DNA of 64,000 nt from Bacteroidota bacterium (GCA_019695345.1 JAIBAE010000008.1:1-64000); one strand, 5' to 3'. Counted from the first letter of the stretch, positions 26,395-35,863 are shown. The notes: generated by a model from the sequence alone, not told the origin. Numbers and translations are program-made.

Positions 26395-28326
26395 TCATTT
26401 TTTGTGTTGTCGCGAAAGTAGAACGGAATCTGGCTTGTGAGCGTTTTCAAAATTCATCAAATTCAAACTTGTCAAAATTACAATAAGGGTTACCCCAACG
26501 TCTGCGGCTATTGCGAAAACTAAATTACTGTAACCGGTGAAAGCAAGTATTATGAATAATACTTTTACTCCTATTGCTCCGATGGTGTTGAATTTTATTC
26601 TGAGTAATGTTTTTCGTGATAGGCGAGTGAGAAACGGAATTAGTGAAAGTTTATCGTTCATCAAGGCAATGTTGGCGGTTTCAATTGCGGTGTCGCTTCC
26701 TGCTGCTCCCATTGCTATGCCTACAGTGGATTGGGCTAATGCTGGGGCATCGTTTATTCCATCGCCTACCATTGCTACTTTGCCGTATTGCTGCAAAAGG
26801 TTCTTGATTTTCTCGGCTTTGTTTTCGGGGAGCATATTGCCGAATATTTTTTTGATACCTACTTGGTTAGCTACAAATATTGCTGCGTTTTCGTGGTCGC
26901 CTGTAAGCATGACGGGTACAATGTTGAGAGTTTCTATCTCGTTTAATGCAGTTGCACTGTCGGGTTTTATATCGTCCATTAAGCCGATAATTCCTGCTAT
27001 TCCGTTTCCAAAACTTACCACTACGCTTGTTTTTCCTTGCGATGAAAGTTGTGCTACAATTTTTTCAGCTTCACTGTCGGTGTGGTGATGTTCTTTGATA
27101 AAATCCAACTTGCCTACATAAATTGTTTCGTCCTCACATACCAAGCATTTTGCCGTTGCTCCTTTGCCCATGATACTTTTAAATGCTTCGGCTTTGTGGG
27201 GTTCAAACCCTTCTTTGCGGCTTGCATTCACAATGGCTTGTGCCAAAGGATGTTCAGAAAATATTTCTGCTCCTGCCGTGCAAGCTAAAAGTTCTTCACG
27301 GCTTGTTCCGTTCAACGGAACAATATCACTTACAACCGGATTACCGAATGTGATGGTTCGTGTTTTGTCTAATGCAATGGCTTTGATGTTTGCTAATGCT
27401 TCCAGATATTTTCCACCTTTTACTAATGCTCCTTTTGCTGATGCGTTTCCGATTGCTGCATAGATGGCAACAGGTGTAGATATAACCAATGCACAAGGAC
27501 AGGCAATGACTAAAAGTGTAATTGCCTGTTGCAGCCAATGATTGAGGTCTAAGTGTAAAACAAAAACAGGAATTACAAAAACCAAAATAGACATTACAAT
27601 AATTGACGGTGTGTAATACTTTGAAAATTGCTGAATAAATTTTTGTGTTTCGCTTTTGTTAGCAGATGCTTCAAAAGTGAGCCGAATGATTTTTGAATAA
27701 GTTGTATCAATAGAAAGTTTGGTTGTTTCCATTTCAATGAAACCATTTTTGTTGAGTGTTCCTGCAAAAATAATATCACCAATGTGTTTGTCTATTGGGA
27801 TAGGTTCGCCTGTAATAGCGGCTTCATCCACCGCAGTTTCACCTGTAACAATTTTTCCGTCAAGTGGTATCATCTCACCAGGTTTTACCTGAATTATTGA
27901 GCCTATATCAATTTTATCAATGGAAATATTTTGATTTTTTGATTTTACTAAAGCTGTTTTTGGTGCTTTGCTTACCAACTCATCAAGAGCAGATTTGGAA
28001 TTTTCTATTCCAATATCTTCCAACCGTTCACCCAAAACGTATAGCACTATTACTACGGCAGCTTCGGAAAATTCTCCTAAATAAAATGCCCCGATAACGG
28101 CAATGGTCATTAGTAAATTGATGCTGCTGAATTTGAGTTTAAGGATTGCTTTTACTCCGTTCCACAAAACATTGTAGCCAATGCCTAAAATGAAAATGGC
28201 GAAAACAAAGGGTGCATAAGGCATTGGAATATGAATGCCGATGAGAGATAAAACTTCTAATGAAACAACTATTGCGATTGCGAAAAGAAGAAAGAGAAAT
28301 TTTTTATCGTTGATTGGTAATTTCAT
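26395..28326 (-). CDS. P1B-type heavy-metal ATPase (ZntA/CadA-like)
   Basis: 643 aa, no N-terminal HMA domain. Motifs: actuator TGEP (172-175), TM6 C276-P-C278, phosphorylation site D320 in DKTRTITFG, and hinge GDGINDAPAL. The last helices contain ADVGVTLIVILTSLNL, the D-x-G signature of the P1B-2 (Zn/Cd/Pb) group. The usual DKTGT reads DKTRT here, with Arg replacing Gly; the aspartate is intact. It is the last gene of the leftward metal operon and would export Zn2+, Cd2+ or Pb2+ to the periplasm for the CusBA-like pump. The exact metal is inferred. Confidence 0.9.
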   Translation of the reverse strand: MKLPINDKKFLFLLFAIAIVVSLEVLSLIGIHIPMPYAPFVFAIFILGIGYNVLWNGVKAILKLKFSSINLLMTIAVIGAFYLGEFSEAAVVIVLYVLGERLEDIGIENSKSALDELVSKAPKTALVKSKNQNISIDKIDIGSIIQVKPGEMIPLDGKIVTGETAVDEAAITGEPIPIDKHIGDIIFAGTLNKNGFIEMETTKLSIDTTYSKIIRLTFEASANKSETQKFIQQFSKYYTPSIIVMSILVFVIPVFVLHLDLNHWLQQAITLLVIACPCALVISTPVAIYAAIGNASAKGALVKGGKYLEALANIKAIALDKTRTITFGNPVVSDIVPLNGTSREELLACTAGAEIFSEHPLAQAIVNASRKEGFEPHKAEAFKSIMGKGATAKCLVCEDETIYVGKLDFIKEHHHTDSEAEKIVAQLSSQGKTSVVVSFGNGIAGIIGLMDDIKPDSATALNEIETLNIVPVMLTGDHENAAIFVANQVGIKKIFGNMLPENKAEKIKNLLQQYGKVAMVGDGINDAPALAQSTVGIAMGAAGSDTAIETANIALMNDKLSLIPFLTRLSRKTLLRIKFNTIGAIGVKVLFIILAFTGYSNLVFAIAADVGVTLIVILTSLNLMNFENAHKPDSVLLSRQHKK

Positions 28327-28338
28327 TTTATTATTAAT

Positions 28339-28953
28339 TTAGTGATAGCAACAATTATTATCAGTTTGAATTGACGGACATTTTACTGTTCCGTAACTGC
28401 AATAAACGCAACAGTCGCCTTGCTTTGGTTTCAAAACTGTTTTACAGTTTTCACACTCGTAAAAGAACTGACACTCTTCTGTCGGCATTATTTCTTTTTT
28501 CTTATGCCCGCAATTCGGACAAGTGATTTCGCTTTCAAGTTCTACTGTCTTGCCGTCAATAACTTTGCAAGTGTCGCAAGTGCCGTGAAGATTGTTTCGG
28601 CTGTAATTCCAAATTGTCGCAACGAAAAGTCCAAGCATACCTGCATACAAAAAGTAAATCCAATGTTCGTTGTCGCTAAAATGATAACCGTAGAAAACTA
28701 AAAGTCCGCTTGGAATTGCAACAAGCATCGGATAAGTGCAACGATGTTTGCGATACGAAATGTAAAGTCCGATTACAGAAATTAAAACCATTGCTTGAAA
28801 AATCCACATTGTCCAGCCACCAAAAAGTTCAGAGCTGCCAAGTCCAAGTGCCGAAGCCACAACTGTGAACAACGGAAAGCAACAAGGTGAAAGCAATGCT
28901 GTCAAAAAAAGTCCTGCTGTGCCGAACTTGTCTATGTTAGTTGTAAGTTTCAT
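28339..28953 (-). CDS. MerC-like membrane protein fused to zinc-ribbon and GDCCVxC domain
   Basis: 204 aa. Residues 1-115 contain four hydrophobic helices with the MerC vicinal pair C24-C25 in LLSPCCFPLF. Residues about 120-170 hold several CxxC pairs (TCDTCK, TCPNCGHKK, YECENCK), a rubredoxin or zinc-ribbon-like cytosolic part. The C-terminus has G179-D-C-C-V-Y-C185 followed by SYGTVKCPS, the GDCCVxC motif otherwise found as a separate small protein in mercury and heavy-metal loci. The protein could move Hg2+ or another thiophilic metal and hand it between thiols. It lies between the ATPase (12 bp) and cusB (9 bp). Confidence 0.83.
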   Translation of the reverse strand: MKLTTNIDKFGTAGLFLTALLSPCCFPLFTVVASALGLGSSELFGGWTMWIFQAMVLISVIGLYISYRKHRCTYPMLVAIPSGLLVFYGYHFSDNEHWIYFLYAGMLGLFVATIWNYSRNNLHGTCDTCKVIDGKTVELESEITCPNCGHKKKEIMPTEECQFFYECENCKTVLKPKQGDCCVYCSYGTVKCPSIQTDNNCCYH

Positions 28954-28962
28954 AAATCAATT

Positions 28963-30237
28963 TTAATGTTCGTGTGCCTCTCCTTTGTTGTTCACTTTAG
29001 CCAAAATAAAGAATGCTCCGTTTACCACAATTTTGCAGTTGGCTGGGATTTCTTTTAGTAAAGTAATTTCGCTGTAACCTACATCGGTAGTACCTTTTCG
29101 GATTGGTATTTTTTCAAATGTTGTTCCTTCTTCTGTATGCTCATGTTCTTCTTTTTCGCCGTGTTTGTGCCCATGTTCATCGTGTTTGTGAGCGGACATT
29201 TCATTTTCTTCATGATGTTCTTCTTCGCTGTGGGCATCAGTAACAATAAAAATGTAGTCTTGCCCCTCGTGGTTTACAATGGCATTGGTAGGCACTGCAT
29301 CAACGGTGGCATTTTCTAAGCTTACCAACGCAGTAATGCTCATTCCGTAAATCAATCCCTGCTTGTTTCCTTTTACCATTGCGTGAACTGATATGGCTTT
29401 GATGTTTGGCTCAAAGGTGTTGCTGATAGCGTAAACATCTGCATCGTATTCTTTTCCCGGGTTGTTGGTAAGGGTAAAATGAATGGTTTGCCCAACTTTT
29501 AGTTTTTGCAAATCTTTTTCATATACATACAAATCCAAATGCAGTTGGCTGTTGTCCACTATTTCGGCAATGGGGTTGTTGGCTTCTACATAGCTGCCGA
29601 TATTTACCATTACATTACTGATAGTTCCGTTTATCGGGCTTGTAATACCGACAACGGATTGGATATTTTCGCTTGTGAGAGAAGCGGTGTTAATGCCGAT
29701 TAGCTCCAATTGCTTTTGTAAACTTGCTTTTCGGGCTTTAAGGGTTTTTAGTTCTGCATCGGCTGATTGTAAATTTTTTAATGCTCCTGCATTGCCTTGT
29801 TGCAATTCTTTTTGTCGGGAAAATTCTAACTGTGCCAACTCTGCTTTTGAAGAAATGCTTAAAAATTCTTCCTGCAATGTGATAAAGGCATTGTTGGAAA
29901 TGGTGACAATTGCTTGTCCTTTGCTCACTGAACTTCCTGTTTGCACCAATATAGATTTGATTACTCCGCCTAATGATGCCGTGGCGTTTGCTTTGTTTTG
30001 ATTTGGCACTTTCAAAATTCCATTGGCTTTGAGTGAAGCGGTGAGTTGCTTTTTCTCAATGCTGCCCAATTCAATTTTAATGGATTTCATTTGCTCGGCT
30101 GTAAGCATAGCCGTGTTGGTATTTTCGTGTTCATCGTGATGCTCGGTTTCTTCTCCATGCGTTTCGGTTTTATTGCTGTTGCAGGATGCAAATACTATTG
30201 ATATTGCAAGGGCTGCTATGAAGATTGTATTTTTCAT
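28963..30237 (-). CDS. RND efflux periplasmic adaptor (CusB/CzcB-like), His-rich
   Basis: 424 aa lipoprotein (MKNTIFIAALAISIVFASC, lipobox C19). Its domains follow membrane-fusion-protein order: lipoyl-like half (GVIKSILVQTGSSVSKGQAI), coiled-coil hairpin (about residues 125-190), second lipoyl half, beta-barrel, and membrane-proximal domain. Two histidine-rich stretches, near residues 24-42 and about 335-370, are probably metal-binding sponges, as in CzcB/CusB relatives. It bridges the RND pump and outer-membrane factor encoded by the adjacent upstream gene. The short 12-bp spacing shows an operon. Confidence 0.92.
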   Translation of the reverse strand: MKNTIFIAALAISIVFASCNSNKTETHGEETEHHDEHENTNTAMLTAEQMKSIKIELGSIEKKQLTASLKANGILKVPNQNKANATASLGGVIKSILVQTGSSVSKGQAIVTISNNAFITLQEEFLSISSKAELAQLEFSRQKELQQGNAGALKNLQSADAELKTLKARKASLQKQLELIGINTASLTSENIQSVVGITSPINGTISNVMVNIGSYVEANNPIAEIVDNSQLHLDLYVYEKDLQKLKVGQTIHFTLTNNPGKEYDADVYAISNTFEPNIKAISVHAMVKGNKQGLIYGMSITALVSLENATVDAVPTNAIVNHEGQDYIFIVTDAHSEEEHHEENEMSAHKHDEHGHKHGEKEEHEHTEEGTTFEKIPIRKGTTDVGYSEITLLKEIPANCKIVVNGAFFILAKVNNKGEAHEH

Positions 30238-30249
30238 TGTTGTGAGATT

Positions 30250-33200
30250 TTATTTGTTGATTAAGAAATTGATGTTGATAATGGCTTGGTTGATTTGATT
30301 TACTGATTGCAGATAATTTAACTGCACATCAGTAGCGGTTTGCAATGCTTGTAAATACTCAATGTAGCCAATGTCGCCACTTTTGAAACCAACTTTTGCT
30401 GTGCCGATAATAATTTCGGCATTGGGCAAAGCGATTGATTTGTAGTAATTGTAGTGCGACAAATTCTGGTTGTATTGCTGAAAAGCGCCTTGCAGCTGAT
30501 TCTGCAAAATGAGTTTTCCGTTGTCGGCTTCTTTTTGCAATGCCTGTTGTTTGTAGTCAAGCGACTTGATTCTTGAAGCATTACTAAAAAAGGTAAGCGG
30601 TATACTGATACCGACATTGAAGCCCTGAAAGCGTTTGCTGCCATCAAAATTTACATCTGCCCCGTTAACGGTTTGCACGCCAATTAAAGACTGGTTGAAA
30701 TACCCTACATTGAAATCGGGCAATGTAGAAGCAGTTTCTACATTTTTGTTTTGCTCGGCAATTACTGCTTGCTGATACAACACTTTCAGCGATGCGTTAT
30801 TTGCAATGAGTGTAGTGTCGAATGAATTACTTAATTCAAGTGGTTGTAGTTTTTCACTGACAGTAATTGTAAAATCTTCGCTTGTATTCATTAGCGTTTT
30901 CAGCGAATTGTAAGCCGTTGTAAAGTCGATTTCGTTTTGTTTGAGCAAAAGCGTATGCTGTCCCCGCTTGGTTTCGGCTGTCGTTTTTTCCAATAAATTT
31001 GTTTCACCTGTTTTGTAACGCGAAGTGGCGGCACTCACAAAATCGTTATACAAACTGTCTAAAGATTGCAATTGCTTTTTAGTAGTTTGTAAATACTGCA
31101 ACTGATAAAACCAATATCTCACCTGTGCTTTTATTTGGCTGGCGGTGGCTTGCTGCTTTAATTCGCTACTTTGCAATTCGGCTTCATACAAATCTGATTT
31201 TGCTGTAAAATAGGTAGGGAACGGAATACTTTGCGAAACCTGAAACGCTTTGTCCTGATTGATGCTGTTGTATTGTCCGAATTGGAAATTGATATTCGTT
31301 TTAGGCAACTCAAACACCGATTTTTTCAAGGTTGTTGAAGATTGCACATTGAATTGCTGCGACTGAATTTCTAAATTGTTTTTCAATGCTGCGTTGATCG
31401 CGTCCTCAACGGAAATGGTTTTTACATTTGATGTTTGAGCATTGGCAGCATTAAATGAGAGCAATCCAGATACTAAAACGGACACTACTGAAATGGTGGT
31501 TTTTCTTTTGGCGGAAAACATCAGATACAACAACGGCAAAACAAAGAGCGTTAAGAAAGTTGCTGTGAGTAACCCACCTATTACTACGGTTGCCAATGGT
31601 TTTTGCACTTCTGCCCCTGCACCGTGTGAAAGTGCCATTGGCAAAAAGCCCAAGGATGCAACGGTGGCGGTCATTAGCACAGGTCGTAAGCGGATTTTAG
31701 TTCCTTCTTTTATTCGCTCCAAAATGTCGGTCATTCCGTCCTTTTCTAATTGGTTGAAAGTGCCTATCAGCACAATGCCATTTAGAACTGCTACTCCAAA
31801 CAAGGCGATAAAGCCAATGCCTGCCGAAATGCTGAAAGGCATATCACGAATGAGCAAAGCAAATACTCCGCCTATGGCACTCATTGGAATTGCGGTATAA
31901 ATGAGTGTTGCTTGTTTTGCTGAACTAAATGTGAAGTAGAGCAACATGAAAATGAGTGCTAATGCTACGGGCAAGGCAATCATCAGGCGTTTGCTTGCGG
32001 CTTGCAGATTTTCAAAAGTGCCTCCGTAGGTGTAATAATATCCTTCGGGCAACTTAACTTTTTCATTTAGTTGTTTTTGAATATCGGTAACTACACTGGC
32101 TACATCTCTGCCCGATATGTTAAAACCTATAACTATTCTGCGCTTGCCATCTTCACGGCTTATTTGTGCAGGACCCAATTCCATTTTTATTTCAGCCACC
32201 TGTGTCAATGGAATTTGTGTTCCGTTGGCAGTTGGGATGTACAAATGGCTTACATCGTCAATGTTGTTGCGGTGGGTGCTATCAAGGCGGACAACTAATT
32301 CAAATTTGCGTTCGTTTTCAAAAACAACACCTGCACTACCACCGGCAAAAGCGGTGCTTACAATGTGGTTAATGTCCTCAATGTTTAACCCATAGTTTGC
32401 AATTTGCGACCGGTTGTATTTGATTACGATTTGCGGAAGCCCTGCCACCCGTTCAACGCTTGGTTCTGTTGCACCGTCCACGCTTTGCACAACCCCATTT
32501 ACTTTATTGGCATAGTTTAAAAGTGTGTCCATGTTTTCACCGAAAATTTTTACGGCAACATCCTGTCGGATGCCTGTCATTAGTTCGTTAAACCTCATTT
32601 GAATGGGTTGGTTTTTTTCAAAGAATACACCTGGGATTGTGTTCAACTTCTCTTCGATTTCTTCTGCTAATTCATTATATGAATTATCGCGTTTCCATTC
32701 ATCGGGTTGTTTCAGAATTATCATCATGTCGGTGGCTTCTGGTGGCATGGGGTCGGTGGGAACTTCTGCTGCTCCGGTTTTCCCAACTACCATTTTCACC
32801 TCGTCAAATTCTTTGATTAGCCGGGATGCTTGCATAGAAGTTTCTAAACTTTGGGAAAGTGATGTGCCTTGCGGCAAGATGCAGTGAAAAGCAAAATCCC
32901 CTTCCTGCAATGTTGGGATAAATTCACCTCCCATATTTGAAAACAGAAAAACCGAAACCGCAAATACCGCAACGGTTACACCTACAATTATTTTTTTGAA
33001 ACGGATGGCTTTTTCTAATAACGGTGAGTAAATCCGTTGAAAGAAATTCATCATTCTATCGCTAAGGGTTTGTTTGTGCGAAGTGGTTTTGGGTAAAAAC
33101 ATTGCACACATCATAGGAATATAGGTAAGCGATAAAATCAATGCTCCGAAAATGGCGAAACCCACGGTTTGAGCCATTGGGCGAAACATTTTGCCCTCAA

Positions 33201-34605
33201 TGCCGATAAGGGTAAGAATGGGAATGTAAACAATGAGGATAATAATTTCGCCAAAGGCGGCACTGCTTCGGATTTTAGAGGCAGACTGAAAAACTTCCTC
33301 GTCCATTTCTCTTTGAGATAGCCTTCCAATGGATTTTCGTAAACCCAAATGGTGCAGCGTGGCTTCTACTATGATTACTGCTCCGTCCACAATCAATCCA
33401 AAGTCAATTGCTCCTAAACTCATCAGGTTTGCACTTACGTCAAATACATTCATTAAACCTAATGCGAACAACATTGATAAGGGAATGGCAGATGCTACAA
33501 TCAGCCCGGCACGAAGGTTTCCAAGGAATAAAACCAAAACGAAGATTACTATTAAAGCTCCTTCAATCAGATTTTTTTCTACGGTGCTGATAGTTCGGTT
33601 TACTAAATCGGTTCTGTCTAAATACGGTTCAATAACAACATCAACGGGCAGCGATTTTTGTATAGTAGGCATTTTATCTTTGATGCGGCTTACCACATCG
33701 GCACTGTTTGCTCCTTTCAGCATCATCACCACTCCGCCAACGGCATCTACTTCACCGTCGTAAGTCAATGCTCCATAACGCACGGCACTGCCCAAACGAA
33801 CTTCGGCAACATCTTTAATAAGAATTGGAATACCGTTTGGGTTTGCTTTCACGTCAATGTTTTTGATGTCGTCAAACGAACCAATCAAACCAACTCCGCG
33901 AATGAAATAGGCGTTTGGCTTTTTGTCAATGTATGCCCCGCCTGTGTTTTCGTTGTTCTTTTCTAAGGCGGTAAAAATTTCAGGAATGGTAATTCCCATT
34001 GCAATTAAACGGTCGGGGTTTACGGCAACTTCATATTGTTTGAGTTGACCGCCGAAACTGTTTACCTCTGCTATTCCGGGTGTGCCGTAGAGTTGTCGGG
34101 CTACAATCCAGTCCTGCATTGTTCGCAAGTCCATTGCAGTGTATTTACTTTCACTGCCTTTCTTCGGATGAATGATGTATTGGTACACTTCGCCCAAACC
34201 TGTGCTGACGGGTGCCAATTCGGGTGAGCCGACACCTTTGGGAATCTTGCTTTCGGCTTCTTTAAGCCGTTCGTTAATCAGTTGTCGGGCAAAGTAGATG
34301 TCCACTTCATCGTCAAACACAACTGTAATTACCGAAAGCCCGAAACGGGAAATGCTCCGCAATTCCTCCAAGTCGGGAAGGTTGGCAATGCTTTGTTCAA
34401 TGGGGTATGTTACCAACTGTTCAACCTCTTGTCCTGCAAGGGTTGGACAAACCGTAATGATTTGCACCTGATTGTTAGTGATGTCGGGGACTGCATCAAT
34501 AGGCAGTTTTGTTGCACTCCACACCCCCAAAACAATGAGTGCAAGCGTCATAACTGCAATGATGAATTTATTTTTAATACTGAACGCAATTATCCTGTCT
34601 AACAT
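30250..34605 (-). CDS. CusA/CzcA heavy-metal RND pump fused to a TolC-like outer-membrane factor
   Basis: 1451 aa. Residues 1 to about 1040 are a complete heavy-metal-efflux RND transporter. They start MLDRIIAFSIKNKFIIAVMT and contain the TM4 proton-relay signature GAIDFGLIVDGAVIIVEAT and two large periplasmic loops. After the last RND helix, a short hydrophobic segment ending in NAANAQ looks like an internal signal sequence. It is followed by about 400 residues of CzcC/TolC-type outer-membrane efflux protein (SVEDAINAALKNNLEIQSQQ ... repeated coiled-coil pattern). This single-chain pump plus OMF arrangement is known in Bacteroidota. Substrate is a divalent or monovalent heavy metal; Cu versus Zn/Co is unresolved. 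Confidence 0.93.
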   Translation of the reverse strand: MLDRIIAFSIKNKFIIAVMTLALIVLGVWSATKLPIDAVPDITNNQVQIITVCPTLAGQEVEQLVTYPIEQSIANLPDLEELRSISRFGLSVITVVFDDEVDIYFARQLINERLKEAESKIPKGVGSPELAPVSTGLGEVYQYIIHPKKGSESKYTAMDLRTMQDWIVARQLYGTPGIAEVNSFGGQLKQYEVAVNPDRLIAMGITIPEIFTALEKNNENTGGAYIDKKPNAYFIRGVGLIGSFDDIKNIDVKANPNGIPILIKDVAEVRLGSAVRYGALTYDGEVDAVGGVVMMLKGANSADVVSRIKDKMPTIQKSLPVDVVIEPYLDRTDLVNRTISTVEKNLIEGALIVIFVLVLFLGNLRAGLIVASAIPLSMLFALGLMNVFDVSANLMSLGAIDFGLIVDGAVIIVEATLHHLGLRKSIGRLSQREMDEEVFQSASKIRSSAAFGEIIILIVYIPILTLIGIEGKMFRPMAQTVGFAIFGALILSLTYIPMMCAMFLPKTTSHKQTLSDRMMNFFQRIYSPLLEKAIRFKKIIVGVTVAVFAVSVFLFSNMGGEFIPTLQEGDFAFHCILPQGTSLSQSLETSMQASRLIKEFDEVKMVVGKTGAAEVPTDPMPPEATDMMIILKQPDEWKRDNSYNELAEEIEEKLNTIPGVFFEKNQPIQMRFNELMTGIRQDVAVKIFGENMDTLLNYANKVNGVVQSVDGATEPSVERVAGLPQIVIKYNRSQIANYGLNIEDINHIVSTAFAGGSAGVVFENERKFELVVRLDSTHRNNIDDVSHLYIPTANGTQIPLTQVAEIKMELGPAQISREDGKRRIVIGFNISGRDVASVVTDIQKQLNEKVKLPEGYYYTYGGTFENLQAASKRLMIALPVALALIFMLLYFTFSSAKQATLIYTAIPMSAIGGVFALLIRDMPFSISAGIGFIALFGVAVLNGIVLIGTFNQLEKDGMTDILERIKEGTKIRLRPVLMTATVASLGFLPMALSHGAGAEVQKPLATVVIGGLLTATFLTLFVLPLLYLMFSAKRKTTISVVSVLVSGLLSFNAANAQTSNVKTISVEDAINAALKNNLEIQSQQFNVQSSTTLKKSVFELPKTNINFQFGQYNSINQDKAFQVSQSIPFPTYFTAKSDLYEAELQSSELKQQATASQIKAQVRYWFYQLQYLQTTKKQLQSLDSLYNDFVSAATSRYKTGETNLLEKTTAETKRGQHTLLLKQNEIDFTTAYNSLKTLMNTSEDFTITVSEKLQPLELSNSFDTTLIANNASLKVLYQQAVIAEQNKNVETASTLPDFNVGYFNQSLIGVQTVNGADVNFDGSKRFQGFNVGISIPLTFFSNASRIKSLDYKQQALQKEADNGKLILQNQLQGAFQQYNQNLSHYNYYKSIALPNAEIIIGTAKVGFKSGDIGYIEYLQALQTATDVQLNYLQSVNQINQAIININFLINK

Positions 34606-34632
34606 TTTTCTAAGTAGTTAATGAATAAATAC

Positions 34633-34669
34633 AAACTTGATTGTGGTGTAACACACTACAATCAAGTTT
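34633..34669. terminator. 17-bp palindrome between DUF6660 and the RND pump gene
   Basis: AAACTTGATTGTGGTGT, loop AAC, ACACTACAATCAAGTTT: a 17-bp stem with a single G-T pair. It lacks a strong T-run on the operon strand. It may be an attenuator, processing site or operator controlling the pump relative to the small upstream gene. Confidence 0.7.
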
Positions 34670-34704
34670 AACTTGTTCTGAGTTTGCAGAACATTATTGT
34701 ATCC

Positions 34705-35025
34705 TTAACTAATTTTGGGTGGTTGCCAAATACGGGAGTAAAGCTCCGAAGAAAAGGTGGAAATGTAAGCAGGAATGTTTAAGTCCGTTCTAACTGTCAA
34801 ATTAAAAAAAGTGTTTGAGTTGTAAGTGTGAGTGATGGATTGTCCGCAATGGGAGCAGGTACAAAATGGTGAGCAATGTTCAGAATCCTTGTCGTGGTTA
34901 GAATGACTCATATCGGAAATATTACCATGAGCTGAACTCTCTTGGTTACATTCGATATTATCGCAACATGGCATAACTGCCAATATCAAAAAATAATAAA
35001 TAAATATGTGGGTAAAAACTTTCAT
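34705..35025 (-). CDS. DUF6660-like small exported Cys/His-rich protein
   Basis: 106 aa. The N-terminal hydrophobic signal (MKVFTHIFIYYFLILAVMPC) leads to a Cys/His-rich middle: CCDNIEC, then HSNHDKDSEHCSPFCTCSHC. It fits the DUF6660 pattern of small proteins heading copper or zinc efflux operons in Bacteroidota, where a periplasmic metal-binding role is suspected but not proven. It is the first gene of the leftward metal operon, and its own 5' end abuts the truncated porin copy with only about 50 bp between. Confidence 0.72.
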   Translation of the reverse strand: MKVFTHIFIYYFLILAVMPCCDNIECNQESSAHGNISDMSHSNHDKDSEHCSPFCTCSHCGQSITHTYNSNTFFNLTVRTDLNIPAYISTFSSELYSRIWQPPKIS

Positions 35026-35073
35026 GAAGCAAAACTATAAAAAATTCGAGTTCTATAGGTGACATATTTTTAT

Positions 35074-35494
35074 GCAGCATGGCATAACAACAGAAGATAA
35101 GTTATCGGCAGATGTTGGTGCGTTTGTTCGCGCAAGCTGGAACGATGGTGCAACAGAATCGTTTTCGTTTACGCAAATCAATTCATCGGTAAGTGGCGGC
35201 TTGGATTTTAGCAATTCGTTCTTTGGTACAGAGTCAAGCCACGGCGGTGTAGCTTTTTCGTACAACATGATTAGCAGCGAACAACGCGAGTATCTTGCGG
35301 CGGGCGGAAGCGGCTTTATGCTTGGGTATGGCTCGTTAAACTACAGTTCGGAGTTTGTTGGCGAGGCGTACTACCGCATTAACGTTATCGAAAAAGTAAC
35401 CATGACTCTCGGTTATCAATTTATTGGTAACCCGGGCTACAACAAATCACAATCGTTACACTTACTTTCCACGCGCTTTACGCTTGGTTTATAA
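35074..35494 (+). pseudogene. 5'-truncated OprB-like porin (C-terminal 135 codons only)
   Basis: The frame encodes EDKLSADVGAFVRASWNDGA onward to TRFTLGL and is roughly four-fifths identical, by eye, to residues 290-431 of the intact porin at 25020-26315. It lacks a signal peptide and the first two thirds of the barrel. The apparent ATG (35072, MQHG) is fortuitous, and homology fades at about 35080-35090. Its own terminator at 35516-35557 is intact. It cannot form a porin and is best explained as the remnant of a tandem copy beheaded when the metal operon was inserted. Confidence 0.85.
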
Positions 35495-35515
35495 GCAGCC
35501 GCAGTTTTACAATAC

Positions 35516-35557
35516 AACGTCCCGGCGGAGAGCTATCCCGTCGGGACGTTTTGTTTT
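35516..35557 (+). terminator. Rho-independent terminator after the porin remnant
   Basis: AACGTCCCGGCG pairs with CGTCGGGACGTT (12-bp stem, one G-T pair), followed by TTGTTTTG. Confidence 0.85.
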
Positions 35558-35563
35558 GGGGTG

Positions 35564-35634
35564 TTCCCCGCCTTTACCGAAGCACTCCTTCAGCGCGCCA
35601 ACCCGGTGCGAACCGCACGGTACAGCTTCGCGCA
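35564..35634 (+). repeat. Family B intergenic repeat, copy 7
   Basis: CCCCGCCTTTACCGAAGCAC, then GCGCGCCAACCCGGTGCGAA, ending GCTTCGC, which can pair with the left CGAAGC. It is followed by an inverted family A copy. Confidence 0.8.
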
Positions 35635-35689
35635 GAACAAGTGCTTTCATCTCTGTTCAAAATAAACCGACGTGATAAAAACAACGTAT

Positions 35690-35751
35690 CTCTTCCGCAA
35701 ATACAAATGCCCTGTTTTTGCTGCAAGGCATGGTGCGGTCAGGCGATAGCA
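35690..35751 (-). repeat. Family A structured repeat, copy A6
   Basis: The minus strand reads GCTATCGCCTGACCGCACC ... TTGCGGAAGAGA; stem CCGCA/TGCGG. Confidence 0.8.
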
Positions 35752-35863
35752 ACACTTTACATATAGTACATTGTAGTAGTACGTACTGCTACGTATTGTT
35801 TTTAGGTGTTGGAACTTCTTATCTTATACTACAGTAAGTGTAGTTATTAGTATCTATTATAGG

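Noticed and set aside
26537-27088. 183-aa open frame on the plus strand
   Set aside because: Antisense shadow of the P-type ATPase gene; low-complexity, no domain and no ribosome-binding site.
31442-31900. 152-aa plus-strand frame
   Set aside because: Antisense to the CusA-OMF fusion gene, which has clear motifs in the other strand.
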